Assembly (NCBI RefSeq): GCF_019219065.1
Contig: NZ_JAHUWK010000009.1
Coordinates: 203,296 to 267,295 of the forward strand
Direction: 5' to 3'
DNA from: Duganella sp. sic0402
GTDB lineage: Bacteria; Pseudomonadota; Gammaproteobacteria; Burkholderiales; Burkholderiaceae_D
DNA: 64,000 nt
Made by a program: the position numbers and the translations under genes. The notes beneath the pieces were generated by a model that made no database searches, was not told the DNA's origin, and saw nothing but the letters and a program-made list of their open reading frames with translations. Positions 1 to 8,356 of this stretch are shown piece after piece. The stretch's first letter is position 1. Every line of letters begins with the position of its first letter.

Positions 1-1
1 G

Positions 2-250
2 GCCTCGCATGAGCAAAGCATCGGCGTTGACCAGGTCAACTCGGCCATCGCCCATATGGACCAGGTGACGCAGCAGAACGCGCAGCTGGTCGAAGAAGCA
101 GCAGCAGCAACCGCCAGCCTGGCGCTGGAAGCAGGCGGCCTGACGCAAGCAGTCAGCCTGTTTAAATTTGGCCCGGCCCGCAGCTCGCGCGCATCCCGCG
201 CGGCCGCGTCCCAGCAGTCTTCAACCTCAGTGAAACGCCTCGCAGCATAA
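2..250 (+). CDS. Methyl-accepting chemotaxis protein, C-terminal fragment (5' end outside window)
   Basis: The reading frame is open from the first bases of the window and ends at a TAA at 248-250. The visible protein starts with residues typical of the end of the MCP signalling coiled coil (ASHEQSIGVDQVNSAIAHMD, then VTQQNAQLVEEAAAA). This stretch is the methylation-helix part of the cytoplasmic hairpin. After it comes a low-complexity Ala/Ser/Arg tail without an obvious CheR-binding pentapeptide. The sensory, membrane and HAMP parts lie upstream of the window. hemN follows after only 2 bp, which is close for an unrelated gene. Confidence 0.9.
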   Translation, partial: ASHEQSIGVDQVNSAIAHMDQVTQQNAQLVEEAAAATASLALEAGGLTQAVSLFKFGPARSSRASRAAASQQSSTSVKRLAA

Positions 251-252
251 CT

Positions 253-1665
253 ATGATTACGCCTTTCCCACCCGTTGAATTCGACGCCGAGATCATCGGC
301 AAGCTCAGTCAATCGGGACCACGCTACACCTCGTATCCGACTGCGGACCGCTTCCAGAACGACTTTGGCTACGGCCAGTTCCTGGAAGCGGTGGCCGGCC
401 TGCGCATGCGCCGCAGCCGCCGGCCCTTGTCGCTGTACATCCATATACCGTTCTGCGACACGGTCTGCTACTACTGCGGCTGCAACAAGATCGTCACCAA
501 GGATCACAGCAAGGCGGCCGTCTACCTCGGCTACCTGAAGCAGGAAATCGATATGCAGGGGCGTTTGTTCGACGGCATGGGACAGATCGAGCAGCTGCAC
601 TTTGGCGGCGGCACGCCGACCTACCTGAGCGACAAGCAGATGGGCGATCTGATGGCCCACCTGCACGCCAACTTCGATTTCGCCGACGACGCGCATGGCG
701 AGTATTCGATCGAGATCGATCCGCGCACGGTCAGCGTGGAGCGCGTACACAGCTTGCGCAAGCAGGGCTTCAACCGCATCAGCCTGGGCGTGCAGGACTT
801 CGATCCGGACGTGCAGAAGGCGGTCAACCGCATCCAGCCGGAAGCCGAAACCCGCGCCGTGATGGACGCCGCGCGCAGCGCCGGCTACCGCTCGATCAGC
901 ATCGACCTGATTTACGGCCTGCCCAAGCAGACCATCGAGAGCATGACGCGCACGCTGGACAAGGTGATCGACGCTTCGCCGGACCGCATCGCGCTGTACA
1001 ACTATGCGCACCTCCCTCACATCTTCAAGCCGCAGCGCCGCATCGCCGACGCCGACATGCCGTCGCCGGCGGTCAAGCTGGAGCTGCTGGCGATGAGCAT
1101 CAAGCGTTTGTGCGACGCCGGCTACATCTACATCGGCATGGACCATTTCGCCAAGCCGGACGACGAGCTGGCGGTGGCGCAGCGCCAGGGCCGCTTGCAG
1201 CGCAACTTCCAGGGCTATTCGACGCGCGCGGAATCGGAGCTGATCTCCTGCGGCGTGTCGGCCATCAGCGCGGTGGGCGCGACCTACAGCCAGAACGAAA
1301 AGACACTGGACGCGTATTACGAAAAGCTCGACGGCGGCGTGCTGCCGATCACGCGCGGCATCAAGCTGGATAACGATGACCTGCTGCGGCGTATCGTGAT
1401 TTCCAAGCTGATGTGCAATTTCGAATTGTCGATGTCGTCGATCGAGCAAGGCTTTCCGATCAAGTTCCGCCAGTATTTTGAGGCGGAGCTGGGCAAGCTG
1501 AAAATCTTTGAGGACGACGGCCTGCTGACCATTGATGATGAATGGATTTCGGTGACGCCGAAAGGCCGCCTGCTGATCCGCAATATCTGCATGGTGTTCG
1601 ACCGCTATCTCGGCATGACCCACGATATCGCGCCGCAGCCGCTGCGCTACTCGAAGACGATCTGA
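253..1665 (+). CDS. hemN: Oxygen-independent coproporphyrinogen III oxidase (radical SAM)
   Basis: This 470-residue protein has the usual length of HemN, which converts coproporphyrinogen III to protoporphyrinogen IX without oxygen in haem synthesis. The radical-SAM iron-sulfur motif CDTVCYYCGC is seen at residues 68-77 (Cys68, Cys72, Cys75 and the extra Cys77 typical of HemN). The N-terminal segment SGPRYTSYPTADRF and the motif HFGGGTPTYL are also characteristic. The gene opens the microaerobic block that supplies haem for the cbb3 oxidase encoded downstream. The ATG at 253 starts 2 bp after the upstream stop. Confidence 0.96.
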   Translation: MITPFPPVEFDAEIIGKLSQSGPRYTSYPTADRFQNDFGYGQFLEAVAGLRMRRSRRPLSLYIHIPFCDTVCYYCGCNKIVTKDHSKAAVYLGYLKQEIDMQGRLFDGMGQIEQLHFGGGTPTYLSDKQMGDLMAHLHANFDFADDAHGEYSIEIDPRTVSVERVHSLRKQGFNRISLGVQDFDPDVQKAVNRIQPEAETRAVMDAARSAGYRSISIDLIYGLPKQTIESMTRTLDKVIDASPDRIALYNYAHLPHIFKPQRRIADADMPSPAVKLELLAMSIKRLCDAGYIYIGMDHFAKPDDELAVAQRQGRLQRNFQGYSTRAESELISCGVSAISAVGATYSQNEKTLDAYYEKLDGGVLPITRGIKLDNDDLLRRIVISKLMCNFELSMSSIEQGFPIKFRQYFEAELGKLKIFEDDGLLTIDDEWISVTPKGRLLIRNICMVFDRYLGMTHDIAPQPLRYSKTI

Positions 1666-1672
1666 GGATGCG

Positions 1673-2446
1673 ATGAACGCCGCACAACTACTGCCAGTGT
1701 TTGTGGTCGGCCTGGCCGGCAGCATCCACTGCGCCGGCATGTGCGGCGGGATTGTGACGGCGATGTCGACCGCTGCGCGCCCGCGTCCCGAGCCGCCGCG
1801 TGCGGTCATTCCCATCGCTGCGGCGCGCACGCAAGCCAGCGCGCTGCCACACGTGCTGGCGTATAACGCCGGCCGCATCTCTAGCTACATGATGGCCGGC
1901 GCTTTGGCTGGCGGCCTGGCTGGCGGCGCCCGCAATATGGCCACCGTGGCTGGCGTGCAAATCGGCTTCTACTGGCTGGCCAACCTGATGCTGGTCGCCC
2001 TCGGCCTGTACCTGATGAACGCCTGGCGCGGCCTGGCCGTGCTGGAGCAGGGCGGCCGCGTGCTATGGCAACGCGCCCAGCCCGTCATCGGCCCCGCCAT
2101 GAAAAACCTGATGCCAGCCGACACCGCCCCCAAATCCTTCGCCCTCGGCGCGCTGTGGGGCTGGCTCCCTTGCGGCATGGTCTACAGCGCGCTGACCACC
2201 GCCATGCTGAGCAGCTCGGCCGCCAGCGGCGCCGCCGTGATGCTGGCCTTCGGCCTGGGCACACTGCCGATGCTGACCAGCCTTGGCCTGCTGGGCGCGC
2301 GCATGCAGCAGGCCATGCAGCGCCGCTCCGTGCGCATCGTCTGCGGCCTGCTGGTGCTGGCGTTCGGCGTGATCGGGCTTGCCCGCGCAGCGGGTGGCGT
2401 CACGCCCGAATGGATGGACATGCTATGCCTCACACCAAACCACTGA
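1673..2446 (+). CDS. Sulfite exporter TauE/SafE-family (UreH-like) membrane protein of the cbb3 assembly cluster
   Basis: This 257-residue polytopic membrane protein begins with VFVVGLAGSIHCAGMCGG, a Cys/His-containing first helix typical of the UreH/DsbD-like TauE/SafE proteins found beside ccoI and ccoS. A second such segment, GALWGWLPCGMVYSAL, lies past the middle. The paired small-residue helices with Cys suggest metal or thiol handling during oxidase assembly, but the substrate is not known from sequence. It starts 7 bp after hemN, with GAGG upstream, and its 3' end overlaps the ccoI start by 22 bp, so the genes are probably translated together. Confidence 0.85.
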   Translation: MNAAQLLPVFVVGLAGSIHCAGMCGGIVTAMSTAARPRPEPPRAVIPIAAARTQASALPHVLAYNAGRISSYMMAGALAGGLAGGARNMATVAGVQIGFYWLANLMLVALGLYLMNAWRGLAVLEQGGRVLWQRAQPVIGPAMKNLMPADTAPKSFALGALWGWLPCGMVYSALTTAMLSSSAASGAAVMLAFGLGTLPMLTSLGLLGARMQQAMQRRSVRIVCGLLVLAFGVIGLARAAGGVTPEWMDMLCLTPNH

Positions 2447-4899
2447 ACCACGCCGACAACGTCGCGCAAGCCGCGCCGTGCTACCACTGCGGCCAGCCGC
2501 TGCCGGCCGTGGTCGACCACGCCGCGTGGACCGTCAACATCGCGGGCGCCGCGCACACCATGTGCTGCCCCGGCTGTGCGGCCGTCGCGCAAACCATCGT
2601 CGATCTGGGCCAGGAAAGCTATTACCGCGACCGCACCGCCTACGCCGCCAGTGCCGAAGGCGCGCAGCAGCTGCCGCCGGAACTGCAACTGTACGACAAC
2701 GCCGATCCACGTTTCGCGCTCGACGAAGACAGCCGCGAATCCACCTTCACGGTGGAAGGCATCCGCTGCGCCGCCTGCGTATGGCTGATCGAACAGCGGC
2801 TGGCGCGCCTGCCCGGTGTCGACAGCGCCCAGTTGAACGTCGCCACCGAACGGCTGTACGTGCGCTGGCAAAAAGACCGCTGCCAGCCCGGCGACATTCT
2901 CGGCGCGCTGCACACCATTGGCTACACCGCCTATCCCTACGATACCGACCGCCACGCCGAGCAGCAGCACCGCGCCGCGAAAACCCTGGGCCGCCAGCTG
3001 TTTGTCGCCGGGCTGTCGATGATGCAGGTGATGATGTATGTCGCCCCATCTTATATGTCCGCCGGCGACGGCACGCTGGACGGCGACATGGCCTCGCTGC
3101 TGCGCTGGGCCAGCCTGCTGCTGACACTGCCGGCGATTCTGTATTCGGCACTGCCATTCTGGCGCGGCGCCTGGGCCGGCCTGCGCGCGCGCACGCTGGG
3201 CATGGACGTGCCGGTGGCGCTGGGCATCGCCGCCGCCTTCGGCGCCAGCGTGATCGCCACCTTCACCGGCAAGGGCGAAGTGTGGTTCGACTCGGTGACC
3301 ATGTTCATCTTCCTGCTGCTGTGCAGCCGCTACCTGGAGCTGCGCGCGCGCCGCAAAGCCGGGGCCGCGCTGGAACGCTTGCAGCACGCGCTGCCGGCAT
3401 CGGCTTCGCTGCTGGAAAACTATCCAGCCAGCCGCGCCGCCACCGTGGTGCGCGCAGCGGCGCTGGCTGTGGATAACATCATCGTTATCAAGCCCGGCGA
3501 AGCGGTGGCCGCCGACAGCGTCATCATCGAAGGCCGCACCTCGCTCGACCTGTCGCTGCTGAGCGGCGAAAGCGCGCCGGTGCCGAGGAATGTCGGCGAC
3601 GCCGTCCAGGGCGGCGCCATCAACGCCGGCAGCGTGATCCTGGCGCGCGTCACCCGCAAGGCACAAGACAGCACCTTGTCCGACCTGATCAAACTGATCA
3701 ACCGCGCCGGCGGCGAAAAGCCGCGCATCTCGCTGTGGGCCGACCGCGTGGCCGCTTGCTTTGTCGCCGGACTGCTGGTGTTTGCATTGTCGGCCTTCTG
3801 CTTCTGGTTCTGGCTGGATGGGAACGCGGCGCGCGCCTGGCCGATCGCGATTGCTGTGCTGGTGGTGTCTTGCCCATGCGCGCTGTCGCTGGCGACGCCC
3901 ACCGCGCTGGCCGCCGCCACCGACCAGCTGCTGCGCCAGGGCGTGCTGGTGACCGGCCCGCAAACATTGGAAACCCTGCACCGCACCACCCACATCGTGC
4001 TGGATAAAACCGGCACGCTGACCTGGGGCCGGCCAGTGCTGCAAGGCATACAGCAGCTCGGTGCGATGCGCACCGATTTCTGCCTGCAGGTGGCGGCCGC
4101 GCTGGAAGCCGGGAGTGCCCACCCGCTGGCGCGCGCCATCGTCAACGCCGCCAATGACGCGGGGCGCGAACAATGGAACGCCACCGCGCTGAGTGAAACC
4201 GCCGGCTGCGGTCTGGAAGGGGCGGTGCATAACCGCCGCTACCGCCTGGGCAGTGCGCAGTTTGTCGCCGGTATCGCCGGACTGGCGCCGGCACGCGAAG
4301 TGAGCGATGGCGTAACCCCGGTCTACCTCGGCGTGGAAGGCCAGTGGCTGGCCTGCTTCCAGCTGCACGACGGCCTGCGCCCGGATGCACAGGACACGGT
4401 CGATTATTTCCGCAAGGCCGGCAAGACCGTGGTGCTGGTCAGCGGCGACGACGATGTGCTGGCACGCCGCGTGGGCGACCAGCTTGGCATCGAAACCACC
4501 GTCGGCGGCTATCTGCCGGCCGACAAGCTGAATTTCGTCCAGCAATTGCAGCGCCGTGGCTGCGTGGTGGCGATGATCGGCGACGGCATCAACGACGCCG
4601 CCGTGCTGGGTGCGGCCGATGTCTCGTTCGCCATGGGCGGCGGCGCCGCGCTGGCGCAGGCCCATGCCGACGCGGTGCTGCTCAACGGCCGCCTGGGCGC
4701 GGTGGCGGACAGCGCGCGCACCGCCGAACGCGGCATGCGCATCATCCGCCAGAATCTGGGCTGGGCGATGCTGTACAACGTGACAGCGATTCCGGCAGCC
4801 GCGATCGGCCTGCTTAATCCATGGTTGTCCGGCATCGGCATGGCAGCCAGTTCTGCGGTGGTGGTGCTGAACGCACTGCGGCTGCGCAGGAAACCTTGA
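2425..4899 (+). CDS. ccoI: cbb3 oxidase-associated copper-translocating P1B-type ATPase
   Basis: This 824-residue copper ATPase (CcoI/FixI type) supplies copper for the CuB centre of the cbb3 oxidase. The N-terminus carries the Cys-rich metal-binding segment (CYHCGQPLP and CCPGCAAVAQ), followed by a heavy-metal-associated domain with CAAC at residues 115-118. The transport motif CPC is at 483-485, the phosphorylation motif DKTGTLT begins at Asp527, and GDGINDAAVLGAAD marks the hinge. The frame is open much further upstream (to 2065). I chose ATG 2425 because the protein then begins like other CcoI proteins and the overlap with the previous gene is only 22 bp. Confidence 0.94.
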   Translation: MPHTKPLNHADNVAQAAPCYHCGQPLPAVVDHAAWTVNIAGAAHTMCCPGCAAVAQTIVDLGQESYYRDRTAYAASAEGAQQLPPELQLYDNADPRFALDEDSRESTFTVEGIRCAACVWLIEQRLARLPGVDSAQLNVATERLYVRWQKDRCQPGDILGALHTIGYTAYPYDTDRHAEQQHRAAKTLGRQLFVAGLSMMQVMMYVAPSYMSAGDGTLDGDMASLLRWASLLLTLPAILYSALPFWRGAWAGLRARTLGMDVPVALGIAAAFGASVIATFTGKGEVWFDSVTMFIFLLLCSRYLELRARRKAGAALERLQHALPASASLLENYPASRAATVVRAAALAVDNIIVIKPGEAVAADSVIIEGRTSLDLSLLSGESAPVPRNVGDAVQGGAINAGSVILARVTRKAQDSTLSDLIKLINRAGGEKPRISLWADRVAACFVAGLLVFALSAFCFWFWLDGNAARAWPIAIAVLVVSCPCALSLATPTALAAATDQLLRQGVLVTGPQTLETLHRTTHIVLDKTGTLTWGRPVLQGIQQLGAMRTDFCLQVAAALEAGSAHPLARAIVNAANDAGREQWNATALSETAGCGLEGAVHNRRYRLGSAQFVAGIAGLAPAREVSDGVTPVYLGVEGQWLACFQLHDGLRPDAQDTVDYFRKAGKTVVLVSGDDDVLARRVGDQLGIETTVGGYLPADKLNFVQQLQRRGCVVAMIGDGINDAAVLGAADVSFAMGGGAALAQAHADAVLLNGRLGAVADSARTAERGMRIIRQNLGWAMLYNVTAIPAAAIGLLNPWLSGIGMAASSAVVVLNALRLRRKP

Positions 4900-5060
4900 T
4901 GGAAGCCCTGTATCTGCTCATTCCGCTCAGCGTCGGGCTGGTGTTTGCCGCGCTGTGGCTGTTCTTCCGCGCCTCCGACGCCGGCCAGTTCGACGACCTG
5001 GTCGGCCCGGCGCTGCGCATTCTGCAAGACGACGACCGTCCGCCGCCACCGGCAAACTAA
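4899..5060 (+). CDS. ccoS: cbb3-type cytochrome oxidase assembly protein CcoS
   Basis: This 53-residue protein starts MEALYLLIPLSVGLVFAALW, a single membrane helix, followed by the conserved FFRASDAGQFDDL segment of CcoS and an acidic/proline tail. CcoS is needed for incorporating cofactors into the cbb3 oxidase. Its ATG overlaps the ccoI stop (TGATG at 4897-4901), which implies translational coupling. The frame is open upstream to 4821, but that part lies inside ccoI. Confidence 0.93.
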   Translation: MEALYLLIPLSVGLVFAALWLFFRASDAGQFDDLVGPALRILQDDDRPPPPAN

Positions 5061-5080
5061 GCGCCGTCATTCGGCAGATT

Positions 5081-5094
5081 TTGACTTATATCAA
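5081..5094. promoter_or_regulatory. FNR/ANR-type box upstream of ccoN
   Basis: TTGACTTATATCAA matches the FNR consensus TTGAT-N4-ATCAA at nine of the ten specified positions. It sits 80 bp before the ccoN start, where a class II activator site would be expected. The likely regulator, fnr, is encoded at the other end of the same cluster. Confidence 0.8.
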
Positions 5095-5122
5095 GGATTT
5101 TTAAGCTTCTCCTAAGTAACCT

Positions 5123-5136
5123 TTGACGTACATCAT
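5123..5136. promoter_or_regulatory. Second, weaker FNR-like box upstream of ccoN
   Basis: TTGACGTACATCAT keeps the TTGA half and an ATCA half with a 4-bp spacer. It is 42 bp downstream of the first box and 24 bp from the start codon. It may be a second operator or a chance match; the position close to the ribosome-binding site would fit repression better than activation. Confidence 0.4.
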
Positions 5137-5160
5137 CAAAGTGTTCTGGGGAGAACAAAA

Positions 5161-6582
5161 TTGGATCAACACTACAACTACAAGGTCGTTAAGCAGTTCA
5201 CGATTGCGACCGTAGTCTGGGGCGTCATCGGCATGCTGGTCGGCGTCATCATTGCTGCTCAGCTAGCCTGGCCGGCGCTTAATCTGGACATTCCATGGCT
5301 GACTTATGGCCGTTTGCGTCCTCTACATACCAACGCGGTGATTTTTGCGTTCGGTATCTGCGGTTTGTTTGCAACTTCTTACTACGTTGTGCAACGCACC
5401 TGCCAGGTGCGGCTGTTTTCCGACAAGCTGGCCGCCTTCACCTTCTGGGGCTGGCAAGCAGTGATACTGAGTGCTGTCATCACGCTGCCGATGGGCTTCA
5501 CCCGCGGCAAGGAGTATGCCGAGCTGGAATGGCCAATCGCCATCCTGATCGCGCTGGTGTGGGTGTCCTACGCGGTGGTGTTCTTCGGCACGCTGATCAA
5601 GCGCAAGGTCAAGCACATCTACGTGGCTAACTGGTTCTTCGGCGCCTACATCATCGCCGTCACCATCCTGCACGTGGTGCAGGGCATGTCGATGCCGGCT
5701 TCGCTGTTCAAATCCTACTCGTTCTACTCGGGCGTACAGGATGCGATGATCCAGTGGTGGTATGGCCACAATGCGGTGGGCTTCATCCTGACCGCCGGCT
5801 ACCTGGGCATGGTCTACTACTTCATTCCTAAGCAGGCCGAACGTCCGGTGTACTCGTATCGCCTGTCGATCGTGCACTTCTGGGCGCTGATCTTCACCTA
5901 TATGTGGGCCGGTCCGCACCATCTGCACTACACCGCACTGCCAGACTGGACGCAATCGGTCGGCATGGTGTTCTCGCTGGTGCTGCTGGCGCCAAGCTGG
6001 GGCGGCATGATCAACGGCATGATGACCCTGTCGGGCGCATGGCACAAGCTGCGCACCGACCCGATCCTGAAATTCATGATCGTTTCGCTGTCGTTCTACG
6101 GCATCGCCACCTTCGAAGGTCCGATGATGTCGATCAAAACCATCAACTCGCTGTCGCACTACACCGACTGGACCGTGGCACACGTTCACGGCGGCGCACT
6201 GGGCTGGGTGGGCTTCATCACCATGGGTTCGATCTACTACATCATCCCGCGCCTGGCTGGCCAGCAAAAAATGCATTCGACCAAGCTGATCGACCTGCAC
6301 TTCTGGGTCGCCACCATCGGCGTGGTGCTGTACATAGCCGCGATGTGGATAGCCGGCGTGATGCAGGGCCTGATGTGGCGCGCAGTGAATCCGGACGGCA
6401 CGCTGACCTTCACCTTCGCGGAAAGCGTCAAAGCCACCTATCCGTACTACGTGGTACGGGTCGCCGGCGGCGCGCTGTACCTGACCGGCATGTGCGTAAT
6501 GGCTTACAACACCTGGATGACCTTGCGTAACACCAAGACCGCGGTAGCGCCTATCCCGGCTGTCAACCCGGCCCACGCCTGA
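5161..6582 (+). CDS. ccoN: cbb3-type cytochrome c oxidase subunit I
   Basis: This 473-residue, roughly 12-helix haem-copper oxidase subunit binds haem b, haem b3 and CuB and reduces oxygen to water in the inner membrane. Histidine motifs expected for the metal centres are present: RPLHTNAVIF (His56), WWYGHNAVGF, WAGPHHLHYT and HVHGGALGW. The start is a TTG at 5161, chosen because GGGGAG lies at 5148-5153 with a 7-nt spacer and the N-terminus MDQHYNYKVV aligns with the family. FNR-type boxes lie upstream. It heads the ccoNOQP structural operon. Confidence 0.96.
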   Translation: MDQHYNYKVVKQFTIATVVWGVIGMLVGVIIAAQLAWPALNLDIPWLTYGRLRPLHTNAVIFAFGICGLFATSYYVVQRTCQVRLFSDKLAAFTFWGWQAVILSAVITLPMGFTRGKEYAELEWPIAILIALVWVSYAVVFFGTLIKRKVKHIYVANWFFGAYIIAVTILHVVQGMSMPASLFKSYSFYSGVQDAMIQWWYGHNAVGFILTAGYLGMVYYFIPKQAERPVYSYRLSIVHFWALIFTYMWAGPHHLHYTALPDWTQSVGMVFSLVLLAPSWGGMINGMMTLSGAWHKLRTDPILKFMIVSLSFYGIATFEGPMMSIKTINSLSHYTDWTVAHVHGGALGWVGFITMGSIYYIIPRLAGQQKMHSTKLIDLHFWVATIGVVLYIAAMWIAGVMQGLMWRAVNPDGTLTFTFAESVKATYPYYVVRVAGGALYLTGMCVMAYNTWMTLRNTKTAVAPIPAVNPAHA

Positions 6583-6596
6583 AATCGGAGCACAGT

Positions 6597-7211
6597 ATGA
6601 AATTTTCACATGAATGGATCGAGAAAAATCCCTGGCTGCTGATCGCGCTGGTGACGCTGGTGGTCAGCGTCGGCGGCGCCGTCGAGATCGTGCCGCTGTT
6701 CTTCCAGAAGTCGACCACGGAACCGGTGGCGGGCCTGAAGCCTTACTCGCCGCTGCGCCTGACCGGCCGCGACATCTACATCCGTGAGGGCTGCTACAAC
6801 TGCCACTCGCAGATGGTGCGTCCGCTGCGCGCCGAGACCGAGCGCTATGGCCACTACTCGGTGGCCGGCGAGTTCGTCTACGACCACCCGTTCCAGTGGG
6901 GTTCCAAGCGTACCGGTCCCGACCTGGCGCGCGTGGGCGGCCGCTACTCCGACGAATGGCACCGCACCCACCTGAACAATCCGCGTGACGTGGTGCCGGA
7001 ATCGAATATGCCGAACTACCCGTGGCTGGCCAAGACCGCGCTGGTCCCGGCAGAGGTACAGCCGAAGATGCGCGCGCTGCGCCGCATCGGCGTGCCGTAC
7101 ACCGACGCCGAGATCGCCGCCGCACCGGAAGAGCTCAAGGACAAGACTGAAGAAGACGCCCTGATCGCCTACCTGCAAGGCATGGGCACCCTGATCAAAA
7201 CGAGGAACTAG
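6597..7211 (+). CDS. ccoO: cbb3-type cytochrome c oxidase subunit II (monohaem cytochrome c)
   Basis: This 204-residue membrane-anchored cytochrome has one N-terminal helix (about residues 12-35) and a single haem c attachment motif, CYNCH, at 66-70, followed by SQMVRPLRAETERYGHYS, typical of CcoO/FixO. A Met ligand is probable in the conserved ESNMPNYPWL segment. It passes electrons from CcoP to the CcoN site. It begins 14 bp after ccoN. Confidence 0.96.
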   Translation: MKFSHEWIEKNPWLLIALVTLVVSVGGAVEIVPLFFQKSTTEPVAGLKPYSPLRLTGRDIYIREGCYNCHSQMVRPLRAETERYGHYSVAGEFVYDHPFQWGSKRTGPDLARVGGRYSDEWHRTHLNNPRDVVPESNMPNYPWLAKTALVPAEVQPKMRALRRIGVPYTDAEIAAAPEELKDKTEEDALIAYLQGMGTLIKTRN

Positions 7212-7212
7212 C

Positions 7213-7380
7213 ATGGTTATCGATACCCTGTTTGACAACGCCAGCAGTGTGATGACGGTGGTTTCGTTCATCACTTTCGCCGGCATCCTGTGGTGGGCCT
7301 ACGGCCACCACAAGGAAGCCGACTTCGCCACGGCAGCCGAGCTGCCGTTCGCCGACGACGAGGAGATCCACCATGGCTGA
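7213..7380 (+). CDS. ccoQ: cbb3-type cytochrome oxidase subunit CcoQ (FixQ)
   Basis: I translated this short frame directly. The 55-residue product begins MVIDTLFDNASSVMTVVSFI, has one membrane helix (through the ITFAGILWWAYG stretch) and ends in an acidic tail with EEIHHG. CcoQ stabilises the complex, mainly the CcoP interaction. It starts 1 bp after ccoO, and its last 8 bp overlap the ccoP start, matching the standard ccoNOQP order. Confidence 0.92.
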   Translation: MVIDTLFDNASSVMTVVSFITFAGILWWAYGHHKEADFATAAELPFADDEEIHHG

Positions 7381-8356
7381 TTTCACCAATGGCTTCTGGG
7401 ACATCTACATCGCCGCGCTGACCCTGCTGGGCATCATCGGCTGCGGCATCCTGCTGTATTCGCAGTCCAAGGTCAAAGTCGCCAAGACCGCCGAAGGCAA
7501 CACCGACACCACCGGCCACGTCTGGGACGAAGACCTGACCGAGCTGAATACGCCGATGCCGCGCTGGTGGATGTGGCTGTTCTACATCACCATCGTGTTC
7601 TCGCTGGCCTATCTGGTCCTGTATCCGGGCCTGGGTTCCTACGCCGGCAAGTTCGGCTGGAAATCCAGCGGCCAGTACGAGGAAGAGCTGAAAAAAGCCG
7701 ACGCCGAATACGGCCCGCTGTTCGCCCAGTTCCAGAAGCAGGACCTGAAAGCGGTGGCGGCCGATCCACAGGCGCACGCCATCGGCGAACGCCTGTTCCT
7801 GACCTACTGCGCACAGTGCCACGGCTCTGACGCACGCGGCAACAAGGGCTTCCCCAACCTGACCGACAAGGACTGGCTGTTTGGCGGCGCACCGGAAACC
7901 ATCAAGGAAACCATCTTGCACGGCCGTGCCGGCATGATGCCGCCGATGGGCGCCGCAGTCGGTGGCGACAAGGAAGTGGAAGCGGTGGCGCACTATGTGC
8001 TGAGCCTGTCGAAATCGACCCACGACCCGATCAAGGCGGTGTTCGGCAAAGAGAAGTTTGCCGCCTGCATGGCCTGCCACGGCGCGGATGCCAAGGGCAA
8101 CCAGATGCTGGGCGCACCCAACCTGACCGACAAGATCTGGCTGTTCGGCGGCAGTATCGACACCATCAAGGAAACCATCAACAAAGGCCGTACCGCCACC
8201 ATGCCGGCGTTTGCTGATTTCCTCGGTGACGCCAAGGTGCATGTGCTGGCTGCATATGTATGGAGTTTGTCGAATGATACAAAGGCGGTTCCAGAAGTTA
8301 CGCCTGCAGCCACCGCTGCTACTCCTACTGATCCACCGATAGCAGAAACAAAATGA
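7373..8356 (+). CDS. ccoP: cbb3-type cytochrome c oxidase subunit III (dihaem cytochrome c)
   Basis: This 327-residue protein has two N-terminal membrane segments (about 10-30 and 66-88) and two cytochrome c domains with CAQCH at 146-150 and CMACH at 232-236. Both domains share the pattern NLTDKxWLFGG...TIKETI...GR...MP, which suggests internal duplication of the haem module. It takes electrons from periplasmic cytochromes and passes them to CcoO. The C-terminus is a short Pro/Ala/Thr-rich tail. The last four bases overlap the ccoG start (ATGA). Confidence 0.96.
   Translation: MADFTNGFWDIYIAALTLLGIIGCGILLYSQSKVKVAKTAEGNTDTTGHVWDEDLTELNTPMPRWWMWLFYITIVFSLAYLVLYPGLGSYAGKFGWKSSGQYEEELKKADAEYGPLFAQFQKQDLKAVAADPQAHAIGERLFLTYCAQCHGSDARGNKGFPNLTDKDWLFGGAPETIKETILHGRAGMMPPMGAAVGGDKEVEAVAHYVLSLSKSTHDPIKAVFGKEKFAACMACHGADAKGNQMLGAPNLTDKIWLFGGSIDTIKETINKGRTATMPAFADFLGDAKVHVLAAYVWSLSNDTKAVPEVTPAATAATPTDPPIAETK

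Noticed and set aside
2182..4665. Long open frame of 827 codons on the minus strand opposite ccoI
   Set aside because: It is the mirror of a strongly supported copper ATPase in high-GC sequence; its translation is low-complexity Gly/Ala/His/Arg/Gln-rich without family motifs.
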